Of a DNA stretch of 64,000 nucleotides, positions 56,063 through 64,000 are shown piece by piece. Each line of letters begins with the position of its first letter. The first letter of the stretch is position 1. This DNA comes from Locusta migratoria (lineage: Eukaryota; Arthropoda; Insecta; Orthoptera; Acrididae), in the NCBI GenBank assembly GCA_026315105.1, contig CM048745.1, positions 286,297,747 through 286,361,746 of the forward strand. The letters are read 5' to 3'. Below the pieces are notes generated by a model, which was not told the origin of the DNA, ran no database searches, and saw nothing but the letters and a program-made list of their open reading frames with translations. Position numbers and translations under genes: made by a program.

Positions 56063-57277
56063 AGTTGTTGTTGTTGTTGTGGTCTTCAGTCCGCAGACTG
56101 GTTTGTTGCAGCTCTCCACGCTACTCTGTCCTGTGCAAGTCTCTTCATCTGAGAATATGTTCAGCAACCTACATCCTTTTGAATCTGCTTACTGTATTCG
56201 TCCCTCGGTCTCCCTCTACGATTTTTACCCCACACACTTCCTTCTAACGCTAAGTTGACAATTCCTTCATGTCTCACATTGTGTCCTACCAATTTATCCC
56301 TTATCTTACTCAGGATGTGCCAGAAACTCCTTTTCTTCCCAATTCGGTTAAACACCTCCTCATTAGTCACGTAATCTACCCATCTAATCTTCATCATTCG
56401 TCTGTAGCACCACATTTCAAAAGCTTCTATCATATTTTTTATCTTTTATTCTGAACTCCTAATCTTCCACGTTTCACTCCCATATAATGCTACACTCCAG
56501 ACAAATGCTTTCAGAAAGGACTTCCTAACACTTACATTAATATTGGATGTTAACAAGTTTCGCTTCTTGAGAAACGCTTTTCTCCCCATAGCCATTCTGC
56601 ATTTTATATCTTCTTTACTTCGGCCATCAGAAGTTATCTTGCTACCCAAATAACGAAACTCATTTACTACTTTTATTGTCTCATTACCTAATCTAATTCT
56701 TTCAGCATCGTCTGATTTTCTGACATTACATTCCATTACCTCCTTTTTATTCTTGTTAATGTTCATCTGATATGTTCCTTTCAAGACACTGTCCATTCCA
56801 TTCAATTGCTCTTCCAGATCCTTTGCAGTCTCTGACAAAATTACCATGTCATCGGCAAACCGCAAACTTTTTATTTCCGCTCCCTGAACTTTAATTCCCT
56901 CTCCAAATTTCTCCTTCCTTTCCTTCACAGCTTGCTCAATGTACAGATTGAACAACATTGGGGAAAGGCTACAACCATGTCTTACTCCCTTCCCAAACTC
57001 TGCGTCTCTTTCTTGCCCTTCGACTCTAATAACCGCTGTCTGGTTTCTTCGATCCCTATATTTTACGCCTGATACCTTCAGAATTTGGAAGAGTGTATTC
57101 AAGTCGACATTGTAAAAAGATTTATCCAAATCTACAAACGCCAAAAACGTAGGTTTGCCCTTCCTTAGCCTATCTTCAAAGATAAGTCGTAATGTGAGTT
57201 TTGCCTCCCGTGTTGCTACATTTTTCCTAAATCCAAACTGATCTTCCCCGAGGTCAGATTCCACAAGTTTTTAAAAA
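56063..57277 (-). mobile_element. RTE-type LINE, 5'-truncated (copy RTE-4)
   Basis: The minus-strand element starts inside the RT (ESDLGEDQFGFRKNVATREA) and carries AFVDLDKSFYNVDL, VRHGCSLSPMLFNLYIEQ, LRFADDMVILSETAKDLEEQ and VNEFRYLGSKI in one 272-codon frame (57264-56446). A second frame with KNRRGRPRDE follows (56433-56161). The 3' end has 'gaagaccacaacaacaac' repeats at 56064-56085. A frameshift near 56440, a missing stretch, and truncated coding at 56161 make it inactive. It is younger than RTE-1 by mutation load. Confidence 0.9.
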
Positions 57278-57537
57278 GAAAATTCAAAATCTTTAAAATA
57301 TTTTGTCATTTGTTTTTAAATCTTATAATGTTGAGCAGTATTTGTTTTGTCAAAGATTAGACGTTTCAGTTTAATATTTGCTGGTGATTTGTAAATATGT
57401 TTTGTGCTCAGTAATGTTGCTTGTGCCTTTTCTTGTTAATAAATTTGAATATTGTTAAATTCACTCGGGTCTGGCAAGGCTCCGTTTCCCCACACCATGT
57501 TTAATCCTCAGTTCCCTATCCTAGAAACGCCCTATCA
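57278..57537. other. Right end of the TG...CA block
   Basis: AT-rich sequence with AATAAA at about 57440, then GC-richer 'ctcgggtctggcaaggctcc', ending CCCTATCA before attta. Consistent with the 3' part of an LTR. Confidence 0.45.
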
Positions 57538-57542
57538 ATTTA

Positions 57543-57664
57543 CATTTTCCGTTATTTCTCTCTTGAAAGGCCGCAGCTGGATTCTTTCCAGATCCTTTTG
57601 CCAAAACAGAGTCTGTACTCCGTCTCTTATGATCGCGATATCGACGGGGCGTTAAACCCAAATC
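57543..57664 (+). repeat. SINE-B, right part
   Basis: The continuation of 46441-46526: 'attttccgttatttctc', 'ttgaaaggccgcagc', 'gtactccgtctcttatgatc' and 'atatcgacggggcgttaaac'. Confidence 0.78.
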
Positions 57665-58261
57665 AGGTTAATGTAAGGGCTGTAGCAACACAGGCCTGAC
57701 AACAGCGAATGACGTCATCCATCACTGAGTAAAAAATGGTCATTCTCCCTGCAAAGTTGCTCGCAAGAGAATGGTTAGTGGAAGCTACCCCTGGATCAAA
57801 TATTCATTTAATGTGTAGAGTCGCAGAGTCCTCGGTAGGACGAACTTTTAGAAGTCATCGACACCAACAGAGGAAGAACAGGTTGCCAGATATGGTGGAA
57901 GCAGGAAAATGGGCCACGCTCAGGATGTGGTGACGAGACAGAATGAAAGTGTCCGTCATGAGCGTGTGTGTCTCAGAAGAGCAGATAAAACGGCTGTGGC
58001 TAGGCCGGCAAGCACACGGAAAGAAGCGAGTGGTTTGTTCGTCGGAGCCGCTTACTATACGTGGGCGGTCGTCGGACGGCGGATTCGCTCTCGGCGTTAC
58101 GCCTGCCGGTATGAGCTCACGCTGCGGTTTACTGAACGCTGCTGTCACGCAGTGTGTTCTGTAACGCTACATAGCGTATACGACGCACTTGACTGAAACT
58201 GGTAAATCATGCCGATTCATTGGTACACAGCGTGTTTCCGTAACAGTATGAAACACAGTAA
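57665..58261 (+). repeat. Conserved block shared with 29561-30046 and 31145-31260
   Basis: The uninterrupted counterpart of copy 1, including the shared MGHAQDVVTRQNESV frame at 57909 and the intact LTR target 'ctcacgctgcggttt'. No family recognised. Confidence 0.6.
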
Positions 58262-59585
58262 CAGGACGTACTTAGCCCCATAGCTATCGTATACAACCGC
58301 TCGCTTAGCGAACGTAGCGTACCCAAAGACAGGAAAGTCGCATAGGTCAATCCAATATTCAAGAAAGGCAATAGGAGTGACCCACAAAATTCCATGTCGG
58401 TTTGCAGCAGGATCTTAGAACATGTCCTTGCCTTAAATATTATGAACTACCTCGAACAGAACGACCTATTGACCCATAGTCAACACGAATTCAGAAAGTA
58501 TCGGTCGTATGAAACACAGCAACCTCTTTACTCACATGATGTGATTAAGTACTATCGATAAGGGATGTCAAATACATTCCGTATTTCTAGATTTCCGAAA
58601 GGCGTCTTACACTGTACCTCACAAGCGTCTTCTGATCAAATTGCGTGCTTATGGAAAATCGCCACAGCTATGCGACTGGATTCGTGATTTCCTGTCAGAA
58701 AAAACTGTACGATGTAACTGATGTTAAGTCAACGAGTAGAACAGAAGTAATAGCTGGCGTTTCGCAGGTAAGTATTATAGAGGACCTACCTACTGTTCTT
58801 TATTTATTTATTTATTTTTTTAACCATTTAGGAGACAATCTGATTAGCTCTCTCACACTGTTCGCGGATGATGCTGTCATTCATCGGTAGTAAAGTCACC
58901 AGAAGATTAAAAGCAGCTGCAGAATGATTTAGATAATATATCTACAAGGTGTAAAAATTGGCAATTGACCCTTAATAATAAGTGTGAGGTCATCCATATG
59001 ACCACTAAAAATCCGTTAAACGTCGATTACACGATAAATGAGTCAAACCTAGAGGCCGTAAATTCAACTAAATACCTAGGAGTAGCAACGACGAACAACT
59101 TGAATTGGAAACAACACATAGAAAATGTAGTAGGAAAGGTGAACCAAAGACTGCGTTTCATTGGCAGAACAATTAGAAGATGTAACAGTTCTACTAAAGA
59201 AACTGCCTACAATACACTTGTGCGTCCTATTTTGGAGTATTGCTGCACATTGTGGGATCCACACCAGGTAGGACTGACGGACAATTTAGAGAAGTTGGAA
59301 ATCATTAAGAAAAAGGCATTATTTGTTGCTGCGAGATCTATTTGGGAAACTTATTTCACCAAGTTTCTCTTCAGAATACGAACATATATTGTTATACCTA
59401 CCTACATAGGTAAACATAACCATCATAACGAAATAAATCAGATCGAAAACAAAAAGATTTAGGTCTTCCTTTCTCCCGCGAACTGTTAAAGAATGCAACT
59501 ACAGAGAAATATTATAAAAGTGGTGCCATGAAACATCGGCCATGCACCTTAATGTGGTTTCCAGAGTATCCATCTAGATGATGAT
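58262..59585 (+). pseudogene. CR1/L2-like LINE, 5'-truncated and decayed
   Basis: RT fragments in several frames: KVPKDRKVA (about 58320), PIFKKGNRSDPQ, SRILEHVLALNIMNYLEQND, LFADDAVIHR (about 58857), then a 165-codon frame (58965-59462) with LNNKCEVIHMTTKNPLNV, VNSTKYLGVATTNNLNW, RLRFIGRTIRRC and YNTLVRPILEYCCTLWDP. Its 3' end 'catgcaccttaatgtgg' with 'atctagatgatgatga' resembles the tail of the LINE at 4594-6453. A (TTTA)n stretch near 58800 sits within the RT. Multiple stops inactivate it. Confidence 0.85.
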
Positions 59586-59765
59586 GAACCACCTGGCGTC
59601 AGAGAGGCCGTCTTAAGGAAATACGAAAGTAAATTTGTTTATCGCTTAGTCTCGTATTACTGTTTTCCACATAATTTACAACTAACAAGCGTACAATTTT
59701 ACACGTATTGTGCTATTTCTTCTTTATATCCTGCAACGATGGAAGGAGGACAAGCCTGATTACTA

Positions 59766-61045
59766 CACTACTGGCCATTAAAATTGCTACAACAAGAAGA
59801 AATGATAAACGGGTATTCATTGGACAAATATATTCTACTAGGACCTTACATTTTCACGCAATTTGGGTGCATAGATCCTGAGAAATCAGTACCCAGAACA
59901 ACCACCCCTGGCCGTAATAACAGCCTTGATACGCCTGGGCATTGAGTCAAACAGAGCTTGGATGGCGTGTACAGGTACAGATGCCCATGCAGCTTCAACA
60001 CGATACCACAGTTCAACAGTAGCGACTGGCGTATTGTGACGAACCAGTTGCTCGGCCACCATTGACCACACGTTTTCAATTGGTGAGAGATCTGGAGAAT
60101 GTACTGACAAGGGCAGCAGTTGAACATTTTCCGTATCCAGAAAGGCACATACAGGACCTGCAGCATGCGATAGTGCATTATCCTGCTGAAATGTAGGGTT
60201 TCGCACGGATCGAATGAAGGGTCGTAACACATATGAAATGAAACGGCCATGTTCAAGGTGCCGTCGATGCGAACAAGAGGTGACGTGTAACCAATGGCAC
60301 CCCATACCATCACGCCGGGTGATGAGGAATACATGTTTCCAATGTGCGTTCACTGAGATGTCGACAAACACGGATGCGACCATCATGATGCTGTAAACAG
60401 ACCCTGGCTTAATTCGAAAAAATGACGTTTGCCATTCGTGCACTCAGGTTAGTCATTCATCTCAAGTGCTCTTGTCTGTGATGCAGCGTCAAGGGTAACC
60501 GCAGCTATGGTCTCCGAACTGATAGTCCATGCTGCTGCAAACGTCGTCGAACTGTTCGTGCATATGGTTGTTGTCTTGCAAACGTTGTTGACTCAGAGAT
60601 CGAGACGTGGCTGCACGATCCGTTACAGCCATGCGGATAAGATGCCTATCATCTCGACTACTAGTGATACGAGGCCGTTGGGATCCAGCCGATTCTATAT
60701 TCTAACAGTCATTGGATCGCGACCAACGCGAGCAGAAATGTCGCGATACGATAAATCTCAATCGCGGAAAGTCGGAAACGTGATGGTACGCATTTTTCCT
60801 CCTAACATGAGGCATCACAACAACGTTTCACCAGGCAACGCCGATCAACTACTGTTTGTGTATGAGAATTCGGTTCGGAGCTTTCCTCATGTCAGCACGT
60901 TGTAGCTGTCGACACCGGCGCCAACCTTGTGTGAATGCTCTGAAAATCAAATCATTTTCATATCACAGCATCTTCTTCCTGTCGGTTAAATTTCGCGTCT
61001 GTAGCACGTCATCTTCGTGGTGTAACAATTTTATGGCCAGGAGTG
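59766..61045 (-). mobile_element. Tc1-type transposon, 1.28 kb
   Basis: The ends are 'cactactggccattaaaat' and, inverted, 'cactcctggccataaaat'. Both are flanked by TA (59764-59765 / 61046-61047). Length and layout fit a full-length Tc1-family element with short terminal repeats and one transposase on the minus strand. It is inactivated by frameshifts. Confidence 0.92.
59886..60930 (-). pseudogene. Tc1-family DD34E transposase, frameshifted
   Basis: On the minus strand the central part reads KPGSVYSIMMVASVFVDIS (about 60410). One frame gives PGVMVWGAIGYTSPLVRIDG (about 60320-60260). After a shift the next frame gives FISYVLRPFIRSVRNPTFQQ, DNALSHAAGPVCAFL (second catalytic D), HSPDLSPIENVWSMVAEQL (the E of the DDE triad), ASVPVHAIQALFDSMPRR and ITARGGCSGY, stop. 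The first catalytic D region and N-terminal paired-like domain are damaged. The family cuts and pastes at TA dinucleotides. Confidence 0.88.
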
Positions 61046-61047
61046 TA

Positions 61048-61295
61048 TAAACTCATGATGGAGGTTTTGTTTACTTGACTTCCCAATAAACTGGTCTAGT
61101 TGTACCGTATTTACATTGTCCAACTGTGTTATTAATCAATAAAAGACACTTTCGTTACTCAGTGCTACGGAGAGTAGTACAGTACGATGGAGCAGACCCT
61201 CTACAGTTTCACATGACTCAGTGAAATGCACGCTGTCCTATTCAATGGCCAGAGCAGCCACCTGACCTGAACCTCCTCAATTATTCCTTACTGCC
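61048..61295. other. Unassigned sequence
   Basis: A weak transposase-like tail signal occurs at 61180-61270 ('gatggagcagaccctctaca', 'atggccagagcagccacc'), perhaps the end of another Tc1/hAT relic. Too short to assign. Confidence 0.3.
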
Positions 61296-61440
61296 CGCAT
61301 GGGAATGGCCTCGCGGTCTGAGGCGCCACTTCAGGGACTGCGCGGCCGCTCCCGACTTGGATATATGTGTGTGGTCTTCAGCGCAAGTGACTTTAATTTA
61401 GTTTCAGTACTTTGTTATTTAAGGGACCGAAGACTTAACC
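61296..61440 (+). repeat. SINE-A with deleted B box
   Basis: The head is 'gggaatggcctcgcggtctg' and 'aggcgccacttcagggac', then 'gcgcggccgctcccgacttg'. The B-box region is missing. The tail is degenerate and ends in 'gggaccgaagactt'. Confidence 0.7.
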
Positions 61441-61906
61441 AATTTTCTTGTAATCGTGTGCCACAGTCAATCAATAGTTATGAAAGGAGGGACGTTGATG
61501 AAATTGACGAAAACTGTCAATTTTCGATTTATTTTGTATTTGTTAGTACAAATCATAGACAATAAGTTCACAAAGTGTCAATGTTTAATTCACATATTAA
61601 GTGCCTGAAAATTAATTAAAATTGTGATGCGGCCTCCCTACCACGCCAACGTTTTGAAGCAGCTCTTCAACACGAGCTCAATGAACAACGAGTCTGTGTA
61701 TTACTTTCAACCAAACAAATGCGAGAGATGGATCATCTTTGACTCTGTTCCGTATCTTATAAACAAAAACGTTTATGACGAAGCAGTTTTTTTTTTAATT
61801 TCTTGCCTTGTGATACTAAGGGAGATTTGTACAAGTGTTCCATTCTTTCTTCATTCAGCTATGCCACGATTACAAATAGTGTATAAAAACTGGATAAACT
61901 GCGTTT
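61441..61906 (+). other. Flank of the Mutator-like relic
   Basis: A 96-codon frame (61624-61911) has no recognised domain. It lies directly upstream of the palindromic insertion and may be a decayed part of the transposase region continued at 62347. Confidence 0.35.
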
Positions 61907-61994
61907 TATAGTTTCCAAATGATAAGCCAAGATCGCAAACTACCAACTCACCAAGTGACGACCGGTTTCGGTGCACTATGTCACCATCATCCGG

Positions 61995-62058
<64 letters not shown>

Positions 62059-62346
62059 ATCTCGCCATCCCGTCAAAAAATCGGATATAAAATAAGAAGC
62101 ACAACACTGCACCCACTTAAGTACTTTTTATATGGTGACTGGATACAGTGCTGCGCTTCTTATTTTATATCCGATTTTTAGACGGGATGACCAGATTATA
62201 ATATATATATGTATGACCGGATGATGGTGACATAGTGCACCGAAACCGATCGTCACTTGGTGAGTTGGTAGTTTGCGATCTTGGCTTATCATTTGGAAAC
62301 TATAAAACGAATTGATTGCCTCCACACCAGACAATGTCAGGTAATC
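61907..62346. mobile_element. Palindromic element with (AT)n core and 12-bp target duplication
   Basis: The outer inverted words are 'tatagtttccaaatgataag', 'ccaagatcgcaaactacc' and 'gcactatgtcaccatcatcc'. A second inverted pair inside is 'atcggatataaaataagaag'. An (AT)n run lies at 61998-62055 on the left and a shorter one on the right. The direct repeat taaactgcgttt flanks it (61895-61906 / 62347-62358). A 12-base duplication is longer than that of Tc1, hAT or Harbinger elements. Confidence 0.85.
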
Positions 62347-62916
62347 TAAACTGCGTTTGATTAAATTAGTGAATAGAAGACGTGAGAAACAACGACAAAC
62401 CATCAATGACGCTACGTCCGAAGTAAGAACATCTGCAGAAAATGTGAACTCGTCTCCTACCAGCTCCAAGCAAAAAATTAGTGAGGTGACTGGTTCATAC
62501 TACAGTGATGAATCTCGGTTTCTGACAGATCCTGCACTTCTCAAAAAGTGTGTAAATCGCAAAAGCCAGAATCCCAATGAATATCTAAATTCACCCATAT
62601 GGAAACGATGCCCTGAAACCACATTTGCATCTGCTACATTTGTCAGAATTGCAACATATGATGCAGTTCTTATATTTGGGAACGTCGGGAGAATGAAAGT
62701 ATTAGAAAGAATGGGCATGGAAATTTTCTCAAGATATTTTGAGAAAAATATATTTACAGCGTGACTCTGCAGCTGAAAAGTCAGTTGAAGACCTGGTAAA
62801 GGAAGGAAGACAAACAACTAGAAACCAGAAGCCTTGAAGGGAAATACGACCTGGAGGACAAATGTGGTGCCGTTTCAAGAAGTGAAATAAGGAAAAAATT
62901 AAAGGTTGAACTTTAA
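62347..62916 (+). pseudogene. Mutator-like transposase C-terminal fragment
   Basis: The frame 62357-62764 carries YYSDESRFLTDPALLKKCVN, RKSQNPNEYLNSPIWKRCPE, ATFVRIATYDAVLIFGN and RMKVLERMG. The block C-x(5)-QNPNExLNxxIWKRCP is one I know from C-terminal regions of Mutator-like transposase-domain proteins that are abundant in arthropod genomes. Two frameshifts later, SVEDLVKEGRQT and LEGKYDLEDKCGAVSR lead to a stop at 62914. Catalytic residues lie upstream and are not visible. Confidence 0.62.
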
Positions 62917-63943
62917 ATTGCGTTTCCTGAAAAGTTTGTTTCTCTAAAGTCTACGTACCTTTTCCTCAGTTTCAGCGAATTCTAGAATTATGAAATTTTT
63001 TACACGTATGTAAACGGAATAAATGTTACTAACAATAAAATTCTTCCGGGTATGAGACCGCGTCGTCATTTTATAAACTCTACCGACGTTTCGGCCACTG
63101 TTGCAGGCGGCCTTCATCAGGGTCTGTGTCTGACTGATAGTGACAGCCGCGGAAACCTACGTTTGCATCTAATAAATGTTGTTTCAAGAGAAAATTTTGA
63201 AATTGTGATTGCAATTTGACATATGGGGCTAAGTACTTCGAATTTAGCATGAATTTAATATTGAACTTGCAGAATTATAATTAAGAATTATGAAAATTCT
63301 CCTATTGGACCTATTCCTAAAACCTCATGAGGAAAGCTTACAATACAGAGAGAGATGAAACTGAGAAATTTTTGTAGAAATCTATTGAATATTTTCTGAG
63401 AAAAACGAACATACATTAATTTTTTAAAATAAAACTTCTTATATCATTCGAAAACAAATTTAATATATATAATCAAAGAATTTTATATGTAAATGTGATA
63501 CTTTCACGTAAAGCGTGGTACACAATTTCATTGCCATACCTCCAAAACTGTGAATTTGGTGCATTTTCGAAATAGTGTGTGATGTTTAGCAACATCTCGC
63601 TTAAATGATTTTCCCCCCATTTGACTGTATTTAGTCACAATCCGGATTTCGGCTGTAGACCCATTTAAGGGTATACTGTAAAGGGACTTTATATTAAGTT
63701 TATGACAAATTTATATAAGTATAGATACAGAAAATTTCATGAAATTAGATACAGTATTTCCTATTTTACTTAGATTAGTTACAATAAGTGGTAGATGTAG
63801 GTAGCCAAATCGTCATGATTGAGAGTAGGATGTGAATCGTTAATACGTGGAAGATATTGATATAGAATTCAAGTTGTAGAGTACTTACGTAACATTCTAC
63901 CAACTTTTAACTAATTTGCGTGGCGGCATATAATAAAAAATAA
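62917..63943. other. AT-rich sequence with a short dispersed-repeat motif
   Basis: At 63060-63135 the words 'ccgacgtttcggcc' and 'gccttcatcagggtctg' match a motif found in non-autonomous insect elements. The rest is AT-rich without recognised features. Confidence 0.4.
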
Positions 63944-63990
63944 ACAGTTTTGGTCCCATAGGTTTACAAACATTTGTACATCTATTTGCT
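63944..63990 (+). repeat. SINE-A tail fragment
   Basis: 'cagttttggtcccatagg' and 'tttacaaacatttg' are the last part of the SINE-A tail, near the window edge. Confidence 0.65.
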
Positions 63991-64000
63991 ACGGAGATAT

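Larger units (their letters stand above)
46527..57537. mobile_element. 11.0 kb TG...CA insertion splitting SINE-B (LTR-retrotransposon remnant with nested elements)
   Basis: The SINE-B of duplicate copy 2 is broken at its 'gattta' word. The block between begins TGAGCCGTGG and ends CCCTATCA. The 5-base repeat attta sits immediately outside both ends (46522-46526 / 57538-57542). TG...CA ends with a 5-base duplication are typical of LTR elements. The right end has an AATAAA at 57440 and a GC-richer terminus. I could not find matching LTRs inside, and no gag-pol is visible, so it may be a solo LTR enlarged by the elements listed within it. Confidence 0.55.
37287..58265 (+). repeat. Direct duplication, copy 2 (heavily invaded)
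   Basis: The same ancestral core as 23928-31260, in the same orientation and order, is stretched to 21 kb by private insertions: a mariner-like element, (AT)n and a MITE (38263-40484), a SINE-A (40734-40941), a MITE with SINE-B (41431-42132), a SINE-A (42389-42588), a block holding a SINE-A, a hAT MITE and further sequence (43035-45965), and an 11.0 kb TG...CA block (46527-57537). Removing these leaves about 3.6 kb, agreeing with the core of copy 1. Confidence 0.82.

Overview
This is a 64 kb piece of a large, transposon-swollen animal genome. No host protein-coding gene can be recognised. The dominant short repeat is a roughly 200-bp tRNA-headed SINE with a tail containing 'ggactgatgacc' and 'acaaacatttgaac'. 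I recognise it as typical of orthopteran genomes (Schistocerca/Locusta-like grasshoppers). RTE, CR1/L2-like and Jockey-like LINEs, a Penelope-like relic, Tc1/mariner, hAT, PIF/Harbinger and Mutator-like relics and many palindromic MITEs fit an insect with a multi-gigabase genome. The species call is an inference from repeat families.

Family labels used here are mine. SINE-A is the abundant 200-bp family. SINE-B is the one with 'aacgtcccatcgac' in its non-tRNA part. SINE-C has a (GA)n tail and a LINE-like 3' end. SINE-D is a tRNA-headed element at 47.0 kb. SINE-E is a tRNA-headed element with 'cccgcgaaaggc' in its anticodon region.

Layout. 0-7 kb: LINE reverse-transcriptase scraps, SINEs (two nested SINE-in-SINE cases), a hAT C-terminus and a CR1/L2-like LINE (4.6-6.45 kb). 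7.2-10.9 kb: a Penelope-like GIY-YIG relic that appears to be split by a Jockey-like LINE (ORF1 zinc knuckle, endonuclease, RT). 11.05-20.42 kb: a 9.36 kb structure with very long terminal inverted repeats (about 1.83 kb, nearly identical) bounded by TA dinucleotides. The inverted homology continues inward at much lower identity, and no transposase is recognisable. 20.85-23.93 kb: a decayed RTE LINE. 23.93-31.26 kb and 37.29-58.26 kb: two directly oriented, diverged copies of one ancestral core of about 3.7 kb, each exploded by different insertions. Because each copy often preserves the other's empty site, insertion limits can be read directly. Examples are a 1.1 kb solo LTR in copy 1, and an 11.0 kb TG...CA block with a 5-bp target duplication in copy 2. 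31.3-36.7 kb: an older RTE split by a nearly intact RTE in the opposite orientation (a single nonsense codon in a 1,017-codon frame). 58.3-64 kb: a CR1/L2-like LINE, a Tc1 element, and a Mutator-like transposase C-terminus whose reading region is split by a palindromic element with a 12-bp target duplication.

The genes do not form a pathway. The window is a layered record of transposition. The most unusual features are the giant-TIR element and the paralogous pair of loci that acts as a built-in control for dating insertions.
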